A stretch of DNA of 57,981 bases from Sulfurimonas sp. (GTDB lineage Bacteria; Campylobacterota; Campylobacteria; Campylobacterales; Sulfurimonadaceae), in assembly GCF_026991475.1 (NCBI RefSeq), contig NZ_JALXBK010000072.1, forward strand, positions 1 to 57,981, read 5' to 3'. Both the position numbers and the translations under genes were made by a program. Below, in pieces: positions 26,888-36,827 of this stretch. Under the pieces are notes generated by a model. The model saw nothing but the letters and a program-made list of their open reading frames with translations. It was not told where the DNA came from and made no database searches. Numbering within the stretch: position 1 is the stretch's first letter; the number at the start of each line of letters is the position of its first letter.

Positions 26888-27619
26888 CTACTCTCCTAAA
26901 GTTAAAAAAGTTTTTTCTATTTTTGTTGCTATATCTTGTGCATTTTTCATAAAAAAGTAGTGGTCTCCATCATAAACATATAGCTCAGAATTTTTTATAA
27001 GCGAGTGAATTTTTTGTGCCGAACTTAGTGGCGTAGCAGAATCTTCTCGTCCCCAAAAAAGCAAGGCTTTCCCAGAAAATGAAGCAAACTCTTGAGTAAA
27101 ATCTTCATTAACCACATTTTTAAAAGTTGTGTACATATCTTCACTCAACTCTTTAGCATCATCAGCTACAAAAAGAGAGCGAAATTTACTTAAACCAAAA
27201 AGTTTAAGAAGTTTAAACGCAGCTATTTTTGTTTTTATAGTAAAACTTTTTGGTACATATATGCCAGCACTTGCCACAAGCACTAAAAGTTTTGGCTCCA
27301 ACAAAAGAGCGACCTTACCACCAAATGAGTGTCCTAAGACAATATCAGATGAAGCAGCTATCTCTTGTAAAAAAATTCTTACAATATCTGCTACATCTTT
27401 CGTCTGCATTGCACAACAAGCAGTTGAATTTCCAAAACCTGGAAGATCAATATAAATATGTCTAAATCCCTTCATATATGAAGAGAAAAACTGTTTCATA
27501 AGATTTTTATTGCTTCCCCAACCATGTAAAACGACAAAATCAATCTTCGCACTTGGATTGACAATTTCATAACTTATATCAATGTTTTTTCCACAGTACA
27601 CAATGGATTTTTGTGCCAT
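26888..27619 (-). CDS. alpha/beta hydrolase in the ddl-murF operon
   Basis: 243 residues. HGWGSNKN (oxyanion loop), GHSFGGKVAL (nucleophile elbow with Ser) and a C-terminal DGDHYFF (catalytic His) make a complete hydrolase triad. No signal peptide, so cytoplasmic. Substrate unknown; a place between ddl and murF, with 2 and 0 bases between genes, suggests a link to cell-wall precursor metabolism in this group, but that is context only. Confidence 0.85.
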   Translation of the reverse strand: MAQKSIVYCGKNIDISYEIVNPSAKIDFVVLHGWGSNKNLMKQFFSSYMKGFRHIYIDLPGFGNSTACCAMQTKDVADIVRIFLQEIAASSDIVLGHSFGGKVALLLEPKLLVLVASAGIYVPKSFTIKTKIAAFKLLKLFGLSKFRSLFVADDAKELSEDMYTTFKNVVNEDFTQEFASFSGKALLFWGREDSATPLSSAQKIHSLIKNSELYVYDGDHYFFMKNAQDIATKIEKTFLTLGE

Positions 27620-27621
27620 AT

Positions 27622-28659
27622 CTACTTACCTTTCGCCTTAGAAATAGAGTGAATATACTCATAATTAGTTTTTATTTGATCTCTTTTAGGCAATGAATGC
27701 GAGAGTGATTCTATAGCTTGTGTAAAATCTTCAAAAAGATAATTTGCCATCGAACCAGGTATAGGATTTATCTCATTGAGCAACACCTCATCGTTATAAA
27801 CAAAAAAGTCACAACGGATGAGTGCACCCTCAAAAAGACCACTATAAACTCTTTGAAAGTTTGATTTTAGCCGTGCTACAAGTTCATCTCCTATATCAGC
27901 ACTTAAAACCTGCTCACTTCTTGAAAAGTCCATATATTTTTTTTCAAAATCTAAAAACTCCTCTTTATGAGGCTCTTCCACTATAGAAAAGTGCATTTTA
28001 TTTTGTGCATAGTATCCCGCAAGATTGTACTCTTTTACACCCTCTAAAAATGGCTCAACTATCACCGTATTATCAAACTCAAACGCAACATCTAAAGCAT
28101 AGTCAAGTTCACTCTCATCTTTTACAATACTCACACCAATGGAGCTCCCAAGTCGAGAAGGTTTTATGATAATAGGGTAAGGAGTCTCAATATTTGCCGC
28201 CTCATTTTTGTGTAAAACTTCATACTTCACACTTTTCACACCAATAGCATCACACAAATACTTTGTATATCTTTTATCATATGAAAAAGTACAAGCATCT
28301 TTTCTTGGTCCAATGTAATCAACACCATAAAAGTCCAATAATGCAGCTACTGTTCCATCTTCACCATCTGCACCATGAATAAGATTAAGTACCACACTCT
28401 TGTATTCACTCTTTGAAAACATACCTTTTTGCATAAAGCACCCTTTTTCAAGAGTAAGCTGAGGCATCTTTTTATGCTCACCGCTTGAGAATGTCTTTGC
28501 TTTCATTTTTGACGCATCTATGAGATAAAAAGTATGGTCTGTATCACAGAATATAAATGTTAAGTCAAAAGAAGAGAGCTTCTCTTTAATCGTTATTGCA
28601 CTGACAATGCTAATTTCATGCTCAAAACTTGCACCGCCAAATAGTATAGTTAATTTCAA
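27622..28659 (-). CDS. ddl: D-alanine--D-alanine ligase
   Basis: 345 residues, ATP-grasp fold. LFGGASFEHEISIVSA at the N-terminus, HGADGEDGTVAALLDF, KPSRLGSSIGVS and the metal site NEINPIPGSM are textbook Ddl segments. It makes the D-Ala-D-Ala dipeptide used by MurF two genes downstream. It starts 14 bases after ruvA ends. Confidence 0.97.
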   Translation of the reverse strand: MKLTILFGGASFEHEISIVSAITIKEKLSSFDLTFIFCDTDHTFYLIDASKMKAKTFSSGEHKKMPQLTLEKGCFMQKGMFSKSEYKSVVLNLIHGADGEDGTVAALLDFYGVDYIGPRKDACTFSYDKRYTKYLCDAIGVKSVKYEVLHKNEAANIETPYPIIIKPSRLGSSIGVSIVKDESELDYALDVAFEFDNTVIVEPFLEGVKEYNLAGYYAQNKMHFSIVEEPHKEEFLDFEKKYMDFSRSEQVLSADIGDELVARLKSNFQRVYSGLFEGALIRCDFFVYNDEVLLNEINPIPGSMANYLFEDFTQAIESLSHSLPKRDQIKTNYEYIHSISKAKGK

Positions 28660-28673
28660 TATTTTTTTCCTTC

Positions 28674-29243
28674 TTAAATTGTTTGTAGTAGTTTTAATGC
28701 ACCTTTGACAAGTGAAGCTGTATCTTCGCCCTCACATGCAGTTAATGCTTTTGCTATTTTATCTTTTTTAAATCCCAATGCCTCTAATGCTTCACTCGCT
28801 TGGCTAAATGCCAAAGAGCCTGAAGAGCTCTCAGCACCACCAAGTATCTCTGCATCAAAGCCATTAAGCTCTACTAAAATACGCCCTGCACTTTTAGGTC
28901 CAATTCCTGGAACTTTTTTTACACCGTTCATATCTTTATTGTTTATAACCGTCGCAAACTGCGTTGGTGTATAAGTAGAACATATTGCCATGGCAACTTT
29001 TGGACCTACGCCGCTTATTTTTATAAGACGCTCAAAGAGTTTTTTTTCACTCATCTCTAAAAATCCAAAAAGCAACTGGGCATCTTCACGAATTATATGC
29101 GTTGTATAGAGTGAAACTCTGTCACTGCCAAGAGCAGAAAAAGTATGTAATGAAATGAAGACCTCATAAACAACACCATTAACATCAATATGTACAAAAG
29201 ATGGCTCTTTATGTACTATTTTACCATGTAATCCAACTATCAC
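28674..29243 (-). CDS. ruvA: Holliday junction branch migration protein RuvA
   Basis: 189 residues. MIVGLHGKI (OB-fold start), two helix-hairpin-helix motifs (ISGVGPKVA and VPGIGPKSA) and a C-terminal helical domain III that contacts RuvB. It binds four-way DNA junctions in recombination. It lies 2 bases from the FapA-family gene upstream and 14 from ddl. ruvB and ruvC are not in the window. Confidence 0.96.
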   Translation of the reverse strand: MIVGLHGKIVHKEPSFVHIDVNGVVYEVFISLHTFSALGSDRVSLYTTHIIREDAQLLFGFLEMSEKKLFERLIKISGVGPKVAMAICSTYTPTQFATVINNKDMNGVKKVPGIGPKSAGRILVELNGFDAEILGGAESSSGSLAFSQASEALEALGFKKDKIAKALTACEGEDTASLVKGALKLLQTI

Positions 29244-29245
29244 TT

Positions 29246-31168
29246 TTACTCCTCTTTCATAGGATGAATTGCATACTCGTCATCATCAAGTTGTACCAAA
29301 CCAAACACATGCTCGTTTGAATTTTCCATCGGCTTATAAACAATCTCCATAGGAGGGTCAACAAGTTTAAATTTGATTATGTTGTATCCTTTCCATGTAT
29401 CTCTCATTATTACTCTTGCATCAAAAATGTTGTCTTGAAATGAAGCAGTTCTTGTCGTAAGTAGATTTAATTTATCTTGCACTACATCACTTTGTGCTGT
29501 CAAATCTTTAAGTTTTTTCTGCATTTTTTGAAACTGCTTATATTTTTTTACAAAACTTTCAGGCATTTTCACACCATTTTTTTTGTAATGAATCAAACGC
29601 TTTTTTATCTCTATAAACGCAGGCGTTCCTTCTTTAACAAAAGTTGTGTACTGTTGCACATCTTTTTTTATACTTTTTAGCTCATACTGTAACTCTTTTA
29701 TCTGCTTAGAATTTTCTTTCAAACCATTTTGTTCATCTTTTTTTAGCAGTGGATCAATAGTAAAACTATTCTCACTCCCTATAAGCTTTTTTACCTCTAT
29801 AAACCTTGAAGCTGTTATATGAACATGTGATGAACAGACATTTATTGTCACCTCTTTTGCACGAATATGTCCACCTAAAGCCTGATTTACATGTACTTCA
29901 TTCCCATCAATTTCTCCATGTTCAAGACGCTCAACAAGAATTTTTTTACCATAAGCCTTACCCTTGTGAACATGAATTTCTACTTCATCAGCCCGTATCA
30001 TAGCACTCTTATGAGTCTGCCCGCCAATCTTAGCTTTTTTAGCAATAACTTTGGCATGTGAACCAACATTTCCATCAATGTCAATTTCACTAACCTCAAC
30101 AGTCATACCAGAGCCAACCGCATCTTTAACAGCATCGGCTTCAGTTACAAAAATATTTACATCAGAATCAACACCACTTTCAATCGAACCAGTTGTTTTA
30201 AAACTTATCTCACCAACATCTACTTCCGTTTTTATCAAATAGGTATTATTTTCAAAGGCAATATAACCATTCTCTTTTGCAATATATTTAATTGATTTAT
30301 CATCTTCAACAACTTTAATACTATCATCTACTTCAAAAGTCGGTTTATATCTCACTATAGGCTCTTCAGGACGCATAAACTCCCCACGACAATTACGCCC
30401 AGGTTTTCCAGGTTGTGGCTTAATATATTCAATAAGTAGATCACCCTCTTTAACATTTTGAATAAATCCACGCGCCGCATAGTCTATTTTTGTATTTTCA
30501 TCTATTTCATGATTTGTTTCATAATGGAGTATTATTTTATCATTTATGGTTGCAGTAGGTTCAGGCGACTGTGCAATCAAATAAGTTTCATTATTTGTAA
30601 AACTCAACTCTTCTGCTACTTCTAACTGCGCAGAGAGTTTGGAGATAAGAGAATCAACCATATCATCAAAGATATAGATTAAAATACCCGCTCGTATCTT
30701 CTTTTTATTGAGCATATCTTCAAAATCATGTGCAAATGTTGGATATTGCGACAGTTTTGAACCAGCGAATACACTTAAGTAAACTTTACTCTTTGTTGCA
30801 TTTGCACCGACTGCTATTTTAAAATCCTTACATGGATTAGAATCATCAGGCTGTTTTAAAAATATCTCTACTTCATAAACCTGTTTTATTTGAAAATTAG
30901 GATTGAGTAGCTGTTCGTTTGTATCGAGTTCATGTAATTTATCTGGAGATATTTCATTCCAATCAACATTTGCTGAATTATCATCGAGCATAACACGTGT
31001 ATATGTCTGTACATCAAACAGATTAAAGTCTAAAGTTTCAGGCTGAATCTCATACGATTTTGCCACTTTAAAAATTTCACTAGCAATATTTTGTGTACGC
31101 ACTACTATTGGTCTTACTTTTTTTACAGATGATTTAGAAGTCTCTTTTTTTGAACCAAATAGTGCCAT
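29246..31168 (-). CDS. FapA family polymerisation protein (DUF342)
   Basis: 640 residues. A variable N-terminal third is followed by the DUF342/FapA right-handed beta-helix region at about 320-450 (GFIQNVKEGDLL, ENGYIAFE, GSIESGVDSDVNIFVTE, AYGKKILVERLEHGEIDGNEV) and a long coiled coil (about 480-570). Relatives include Bacillus FapA/YlxB-type proteins tied to flagellar or polar assembly; the epsilonproteobacterial member is adjacent to ruvA and wall genes. Exact role unknown. It is divergent from murJ over 110 bases. Confidence 0.85.
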   Translation of the reverse strand: MALFGSKKETSKSSVKKVRPIVVRTQNIASEIFKVAKSYEIQPETLDFNLFDVQTYTRVMLDDNSANVDWNEISPDKLHELDTNEQLLNPNFQIKQVYEVEIFLKQPDDSNPCKDFKIAVGANATKSKVYLSVFAGSKLSQYPTFAHDFEDMLNKKKIRAGILIYIFDDMVDSLISKLSAQLEVAEELSFTNNETYLIAQSPEPTATINDKIILHYETNHEIDENTKIDYAARGFIQNVKEGDLLIEYIKPQPGKPGRNCRGEFMRPEEPIVRYKPTFEVDDSIKVVEDDKSIKYIAKENGYIAFENNTYLIKTEVDVGEISFKTTGSIESGVDSDVNIFVTEADAVKDAVGSGMTVEVSEIDIDGNVGSHAKVIAKKAKIGGQTHKSAMIRADEVEIHVHKGKAYGKKILVERLEHGEIDGNEVHVNQALGGHIRAKEVTINVCSSHVHITASRFIEVKKLIGSENSFTIDPLLKKDEQNGLKENSKQIKELQYELKSIKKDVQQYTTFVKEGTPAFIEIKKRLIHYKKNGVKMPESFVKKYKQFQKMQKKLKDLTAQSDVVQDKLNLLTTRTASFQDNIFDARVIMRDTWKGYNIIKFKLVDPPMEIVYKPMENSNEHVFGLVQLDDDEYAIHPMKEE

Positions 31169-31278
31169 AGATTATTTACCAAACTTATTTTTAATTTTAT
31201 AGGGGATATTTTAACTAAACCTTTGTTAAAATTTCGTAAATTTACAATAAACACTATATTTAACAAAAAAAGAAGCCT

Positions 31279-32685
31279 ATGTTCAAAGCCATTTTCACCA
31301 ACAGTTCAGGAATATTATTCTCAAGAATTTTAGGATTTATCCGAGATCTACTCACAGCATCTGCCCTTGGTGCAAATGTTTACAGTGATATATTTTTCAT
31401 TGCTTTTAAGCTGCCAAATCTCTTTCGCCGTATTTTTGCAGAGGGTGCATTTACACAAGTTTTTATGCCTGCGTTTGCAAGAACAAAACACAAAGCGGTA
31501 TTTAGTGCAAATATATTTTTGCTTTTTCTCTCCATCATTCTTATTATTACCCTACTTGTCAACCTTCTTCCTGCACTCTTTACAAAAGCCATAGCCGTTG
31601 GATTTAATGCAGATACCATTCATCTTGCAGCCCCTTATGTTGCCATAAATTTTTGGTACCTACCGCTTATATTTATTGTCACTTTTTTAAGCTCCATCTT
31701 ACAATACAAAGGGCACTTTGCCACCTCAGCATTCTCAACAGCACTCTTAAATCTCTCACTTATTTTTGCACTCCTACTCTCAAAAAATACAAATGAGAGT
31801 ACCATCGTCTATTATCTTAGTTTTGGTGTTGTCATCGGCGGACTTTTGCAAGTAGGAGTACATCTTATGACTCTTTATAGAATGGGACTTATGAAGCTGC
31901 TTTATGGAGGCTTTAAATATCTTACTCAAAAATCAAAAATCATAAAAGAGGATACCAGCAAATTTAAACGCAACTTTTTTCCTGCAATGTGGGGAAATTC
32001 TACTGCACAGGTTAGTGCCTTTTTAGACACCTTTTTAGCCTCATTTTTAGCAACAGGCTCTATCTCTTATCTCTACTATGCAAACCGTATTTTTCAGCTT
32101 CCCCTTGCTCTTTTTGCCATTGCCACTTCCGTGGCACTCTTTCCAAAAGTGGCACGCTACCTAAAAAACAATGATGAGAAAAAAGCATTGGCAAACTTGG
32201 AAAAGGCCTTTTGGTTTTTAAGCGCATTGCTCACAGCAAGCACCATCGGTGGCATTGTACTCTCCCATGAGATTCTAAAACTACTTTTTGAGCATGGTGC
32301 ATTTAGTGCTACTGACACTACAAATACAAGCGCTGTTTTACAAATGTATATGATAGGACTGCTCCCCTTTGGCATACAAAAACTCTTTGTCCTTTGGCTC
32401 TACGCAAAAGAGATGCAGATGCATGCTGCTAAAATCGCTACTATTTCACTGCTTACTTACATTGTATTAGCCCTTACATTTATTGCTCCATTTGGTGCAG
32501 CAGGACTAGCACTTGCGAGTACTCTTGGCGGTTTTGTAAGCTTCTTTTTTACTATTAAAGTATTTGGCAAAGAGCGCTTTTTTGCTATACTTCTGAACAA
32601 AAAGCTTATTTATCTTATTGTAGGTGCCATTGCGTTTACACTTTTACTTATACTATTGAAGGATTCTATCAGTGCATATATTTGA
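31279..32685 (+). CDS. murJ: lipid II flippase MurJ
   Basis: 468 residues, about 14 membrane helices, MVF/MATE fold. SRILGFIRDLLTASALG at the N-terminus, FKLPNLFRRIFAEGAFTQVFMP and a conserved charged cavity set (Arg 18, Arg 24 and the RRIFAEGAF loop) are diagnostic. It moves lipid-linked peptidoglycan precursors to the periplasmic face. It overlaps cysS by 14 bases. A -10-like TACAAT lies about 30 bases upstream in the divergent region. Confidence 0.95.
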   Translation: MFKAIFTNSSGILFSRILGFIRDLLTASALGANVYSDIFFIAFKLPNLFRRIFAEGAFTQVFMPAFARTKHKAVFSANIFLLFLSIILIITLLVNLLPALFTKAIAVGFNADTIHLAAPYVAINFWYLPLIFIVTFLSSILQYKGHFATSAFSTALLNLSLIFALLLSKNTNESTIVYYLSFGVVIGGLLQVGVHLMTLYRMGLMKLLYGGFKYLTQKSKIIKEDTSKFKRNFFPAMWGNSTAQVSAFLDTFLASFLATGSISYLYYANRIFQLPLALFAIATSVALFPKVARYLKNNDEKKALANLEKAFWFLSALLTASTIGGIVLSHEILKLLFEHGAFSATDTTNTSAVLQMYMIGLLPFGIQKLFVLWLYAKEMQMHAAKIATISLLTYIVLALTFIAPFGAAGLALASTLGGFVSFFFTIKVFGKERFFAILLNKKLIYLIVGAIAFTLLLILLKDSISAYI

Positions 32686-34072
32686 TTCTGTACAAAAAAC
32701 AAAACGAAAATTCACTCCTCTTGAAGAGGGAAAAGTCACACTCTATGTCTGTGGTCCGACTGTTTATGATGATGCCCACTTAGGACATGCAAAATCAGCA
32801 CTTGTTTTTGATCTGCTTACACGCGTGTTGGAGGCAAATGGCTACACCGTGACTTATGCTCGCAATATTACAGATATTGATGATAAAATCATAAAAAAAG
32901 CTATAGAGCAGAAAAAAGATATAAAGGAGATTACAGACTTCTATACAGATGCTTTTCATACAGAGATGCAAGCCATAGGTGTCAAACGCCCTACTTTAGA
33001 GCCAAAAGCGACACAAAGTCTTGAAGCTATGTATGCACTTGTCCAACAACTTTTAGACAAAGGTCACGCCTATCAAATAGCTGATGGTGATGTCTATTTT
33101 GATACAGCAAGCGATTCAAAATACCTTAGCCTCTCACACCGTATTCAAAATGAAGAAGACAAGCAAGAACGCGTAGAGAGTTCTTCGTTTAAACGCAATA
33201 GTGCTGATTTTGCTCTTTGGAAAAGCGTCAAAGATGACTCTGTTACTTTTGACTCTCCTTTTGGAGCGGGTCGTCCTGGCTGGCACTTAGAGTGTTCTGC
33301 GATGATAGAGAAGCACCTTGCCTACAAAGACCGAGAATTTGCCATAGATATTCACGGTGGTGGTGCTGACCTGCTCTTTCCTCATCATGAAAATGAAGCA
33401 GCACAAACAAGATGTGCTACAAACCACGCCCTTGCAAATTACTGGATGCACAACGGTTTTGTAAACATTGATGGTGAGAAGATGAGTAAATCTTTAGGCA
33501 ACAGTTTTTTCCTAAAAGATGCACTCAAAGAGTATGATGGAGAGGTGTTGCGTTTTTATCTTTTAAGTACGCATTATCGTAGTGACTTTAACTTTAACAC
33601 CGAAGATTTAATGCACTCTAAAAAGCGTCTTGACAGACTCTATCGTCTAAAAAAACGCCTCTTTGGAGTTGCCCAAAATGAAGAAGATACTGCGTTTAGC
33701 AAGGCTCTGCTTGAAACACTTAATGACGATATGAATGTTTCAACTGCACTCGCACTCATTGATGATATGATAAGCAGTGCAAATGAAACACTCGACACAG
33801 CAGGAAAACATAAACAGCTTAAACGCGAGACAATGGCAAATCTTGCTTACATCGAAAAAGTACTTGGATTTGGTCTAAAAAATCCATTTGAGTATTTTCA
33901 GTTTGGTGTAGATGGTGCAACAAAAGAGCAAATAGACGCACTCATAGCTAAACGCAACGAAGCAAAAAAAGCAAAAGATTTCTCCCTATCAGATAGCATT
34001 CGTGATGAAATCTTAGCCTTTAATGTCAATCTTATGGATACCCCACAAGGTACTTTTTGGGAGAAAATCTAA
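32672..34072 (+). CDS. cysS: cysteinyl-tRNA synthetase
   Basis: 466 residues, class I. CGPTVYDDAHLGHAKS carries the zinc cysteine and the HIGH-type HLGHA; HLECSAM and HGGGADLLFPHHENE are zinc and active-site segments; KMSKSLGN is the KMSKS loop. It starts within the end of murJ, so translation of this essential pair is coupled. One AAACGCAG copy at 33690. Confidence 0.98.
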   Translation: MHIFDSVQKTKRKFTPLEEGKVTLYVCGPTVYDDAHLGHAKSALVFDLLTRVLEANGYTVTYARNITDIDDKIIKKAIEQKKDIKEITDFYTDAFHTEMQAIGVKRPTLEPKATQSLEAMYALVQQLLDKGHAYQIADGDVYFDTASDSKYLSLSHRIQNEEDKQERVESSSFKRNSADFALWKSVKDDSVTFDSPFGAGRPGWHLECSAMIEKHLAYKDREFAIDIHGGGADLLFPHHENEAAQTRCATNHALANYWMHNGFVNIDGEKMSKSLGNSFFLKDALKEYDGEVLRFYLLSTHYRSDFNFNTEDLMHSKKRLDRLYRLKKRLFGVAQNEEDTAFSKALLETLNDDMNVSTALALIDDMISSANETLDTAGKHKQLKRETMANLAYIEKVLGFGLKNPFEYFQFGVDGATKEQIDALIAKRNEAKKAKDFSLSDSIRDEILAFNVNLMDTPQGTFWEKI

Positions 34073-34074
34073 GC

Positions 34075-34986
34075 GTGACTACACAGGAACTTCAACAACA
34101 TATAGAAAACCAATCCCTAAACGCAGCCAATGAGTTTCAAAGACTCTTTCATGGTCGCGGTGGACTTTATGAGGGAATGAGACACCTTACTATTGACTCC
34201 ATAGACACCATACTCAGCGCAGCGCTCTATTTTGAAGAATCTAATGAAGATGAAATCATCGCTATGCTGCAAACATTTGTCAAAAACTCTCAAAAGTACA
34301 AAACTTTGGTCATTCAAAGAAGGTATATAAAAGGCGCCCCAAGCGAAGTGCTTGTGGGAGAAGTACCTGATGAATTGAGCATTGTAGAAAATGGTATGAG
34401 ACTCAAACTCAACCTACTCTCAAACAAAAACAACTACTACTTCCCCGATATGAAAAATGGTCGTGCATTTGTGCGCGAAAATGCCAAAGAGAAACATATA
34501 CTCAACCTTTTCTCCTACACTTGTGCCTTTTCCGTCGCTGCAAAGTTTGGTGGTGCATCCTCAGTTGTCAATGTCGATATGAGCAAAGGAGCACTCAAAG
34601 TGGGCATGGCAAACCACTCTCTAAACAATCTTGAGCCAAGAGGAGTAAGCTTTTTACCCTACAACATTCTTAAATCTTTTTCAGCCCTTAAGAAAAAAGG
34701 TCCTTACGATATGATTATCATCGACCCGCCAAGTTTTCAGCGTGGCAGTTTTGAGGCAACAAAAGATTATGAGAAAATCATTAAAAGATTACCAGAGCTT
34801 GCAGCCGAGAAATGCACTCTTTTAGCTTGTTTAAACTCTCCTGAACTGACCAGTGAATTTATTATCTCTATGATAGAGAAGTTCGCACCAAGTTTTCATT
34901 TTGAAAAACGTCTTACAAATCTCCCAGAATTTAAAAATAGGGATGAAGAGAAAAGCCTTAAAAATCTCATATTTCAACAAAATTAA
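34075..34986 (+). CDS. class I SAM-dependent rRNA-type methyltransferase (RlmI-like)
   Basis: About 303 residues. HILNLFSYTCAFSV is motif I, VNVDMSKGAL motif II and IIIDPPSFQRG motif IV; this set occurs in the RlmI/RlmK cytosine-C5/guanine-N2 rRNA methyltransferases, but the N-terminal PUA domain of RlmI is not visible. I choose GTG at 34075, just after the cysS stop, with GGGAG 11 bases upstream; an in-frame TTG at 34057 inside cysS is possible but has no better site. Target base not known. One AAACGCAG at 34119. Confidence 0.82.
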   Translation: MTTQELQQHIENQSLNAANEFQRLFHGRGGLYEGMRHLTIDSIDTILSAALYFEESNEDEIIAMLQTFVKNSQKYKTLVIQRRYIKGAPSEVLVGEVPDELSIVENGMRLKLNLLSNKNNYYFPDMKNGRAFVRENAKEKHILNLFSYTCAFSVAAKFGGASSVVNVDMSKGALKVGMANHSLNNLEPRGVSFLPYNILKSFSALKKKGPYDMIIIDPPSFQRGSFEATKDYEKIIKRLPELAAEKCTLLACLNSPELTSEFIISMIEKFAPSFHFEKRLTNLPEFKNRDEEKSLKNLIFQQN

Positions 34987-35065
34987 ATATTATTATAAAT
35001 ATATATTATATAATTAATAATCTTTGTTTATTCATACTTAATATTTATTGCAATAACATTCTCTT

Positions 35066-35293
35066 ATGAAAACTAAAATCACACAGTTTTTCAAATTCGT
35101 TTACTACTTGTACTACGATGGTTTTGTCAATATGAAGGTCGGAAAAACACTCTGGCTACTCATAGCTATAAAACTCTTCGTTCTGTTTGTCATTCTTAAA
35201 TGGCTATTTTTTCCAGATGTACTGCAGGAGAAGTTTCACACTGATCAACAACGCAGCCAATACATCTTAAATCAACTCACAAAGGAGAATTAA
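35066..35293 (+). CDS. DUF4492 protein of the cytochrome bd operon
   Basis: 75 residues. One strong membrane helix (LWLLIAIKLFVLFVILKWLFF) after a basic amphipathic N-terminus (FKFVYYLYYDGFVNMKVGK). This matches DUF4492, a small protein found directly ahead of cydA in Campylobacterota and Bacteroidota. A part in assembly or stability of cytochrome bd is likely from context. No good ribosome binding site precedes the ATG. It ends 3 bases before cydA. Confidence 0.85.
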   Translation: MKTKITQFFKFVYYLYYDGFVNMKVGKTLWLLIAIKLFVLFVILKWLFFPDVLQEKFHTDQQRSQYILNQLTKEN

Positions 35294-35296
35294 TCT

Positions 35297-36826
35297 ATGG
35301 AACATACTGCTTTACTCGTTGACTGGTCACGCGCACAGTTTGCACTTACTGCACTCTACCATTGGCTATTTGTACCACTTACTTTAGGTTTGACATTTAT
35401 AGTTGCCATTATGGAGACAATATATGTAAAAACTTCAGATGAAAAGTGGAAAACTATTACAAAATACTGGATGGGACTTTTAGCAATTAACTTTGCCATC
35501 GGTCTAGCTACTGGTATTATTATGGAATTTGAATTTGGTACCAACTGGTCGAACTACTCTTGGATAGTCGGCGATATTTTTGGAGCACCACTTGCCATTG
35601 AAGGACTTATGGCCTTTTTTATGGAGTCAACATTCTTCGCCGTTATGTTCTTTGGCTGGAATAAAGTAAGCAAAAAGATGCACCTCACTTCCACATGGCT
35701 TGTAGCTATTGGTTCAAATCTCTCTGCACTTTGGATTTTACTGGCAAATGGCTGGATGCAACACCCTGTAGGAATGCACTTTAATCCAGACACGGCAAGA
35801 AATGAAATGCAAAATTTTTCTGAAGTTGTTTTTAACCCAAATGGTGTTAGTAAATTTTTACATACAATAAGCAGTGGTTATGTTCTTGCTTCACTATTTG
35901 TAATTGGTATTAGTGCATGGTATTTACTTAAAAAAAGAGATACAGAATTTGCAAGACGCAGCATTATTGTAGCTTCAAGTTTTGGTCTTCTTGCTTCTAT
36001 CTATCTTATCACAACAGGTGATGAAGCAGCCCACCAAGTAGCACTTACACAACCTATGAAACTTGCAGCAATGGAAGGTCTATATAAAGGTGAGCAAAGA
36101 GCTGGAATTGTTGCTGTTGGTCTCTTAAATAGCTCAAAACAGATAGGAGATGACTTAGATCCATTTCTAGCAAAAATTGAGATTCCAGATGCACTTTCGA
36201 TTTTAGGTTATCATAGACTTAACGCTTTTGTTCCCGGTATAGATGATTTAATCAGTGGAAACAAAAAACACAATATTATCTCTATCTCCCAAAAAATGCA
36301 GATGGGTAAAATAGCTGTTGAAGCATTAGGCGCATATAAAATATATAAAAAAGAGCATGATATGCTACATGCACAAGAGGCTCTTAAAACTTTTGAAGCA
36401 CATGAAAAATATATGGGATATGGATACCTTAAAAAGCCTAGCGATGCAGTTCCAAGTGTTGCTCTCACATTTTACAGTTTCCACACAATGGTAGGGCTTG
36501 GTTTTTGGTTCTTAGTTTTATTTATTATTACCCTTTACTATAGTATGATGAATCAAATGCACAACAAAAGATGGATTCAATATCTTGCTCTCTTTACCAT
36601 TCCATTTGGATATGTAGCACAAGAGACAGGATGGATTACAGCAGAAGTTGGTCGTCAACCTTGGGCTATTCAAGATCTACTTCCAGTAGGTATGGCGACT
36701 TCAAATGTTGCCCCAACAAGTGTTATGATTACCTTTTGGCTCTTTGCTATTCTTTTTACAGGACTGCTTATCGCAGAGGTCAAAATTATGCTTAAACAAA
36801 TAAAAGTCGGACCGGAGGGACACTAA
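35297..36826 (+). CDS. cydA: cytochrome bd ubiquinol oxidase subunit I
   Basis: 509 residues, nine membrane helices. SRAQFALTALYHWLFVPLTLG holds the conserved haem-ligand His near residue 22. GLATGIIMEFEFGTNW and GRQPWAIQDLLPVG (near 450) are family hallmarks. It binds haems b558, b595 and d and oxidises quinol, reducing O2 with high affinity. AGGAG lies 7 bases before the ATG. A single base separates it from cydB. The Q-loop length relative to CIO-type enzymes cannot be judged safely by eye. Confidence 0.96.
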   Translation: MEHTALLVDWSRAQFALTALYHWLFVPLTLGLTFIVAIMETIYVKTSDEKWKTITKYWMGLLAINFAIGLATGIIMEFEFGTNWSNYSWIVGDIFGAPLAIEGLMAFFMESTFFAVMFFGWNKVSKKMHLTSTWLVAIGSNLSALWILLANGWMQHPVGMHFNPDTARNEMQNFSEVVFNPNGVSKFLHTISSGYVLASLFVIGISAWYLLKKRDTEFARRSIIVASSFGLLASIYLITTGDEAAHQVALTQPMKLAAMEGLYKGEQRAGIVAVGLLNSSKQIGDDLDPFLAKIEIPDALSILGYHRLNAFVPGIDDLISGNKKHNIISISQKMQMGKIAVEALGAYKIYKKEHDMLHAQEALKTFEAHEKYMGYGYLKKPSDAVPSVALTFYSFHTMVGLGFWFLVLFIITLYYSMMNQMHNKRWIQYLALFTIPFGYVAQETGWITAEVGRQPWAIQDLLPVGMATSNVAPTSVMITFWLFAILFTGLLIAEVKIMLKQIKVGPEGH

Positions 36827-36827
36827 G

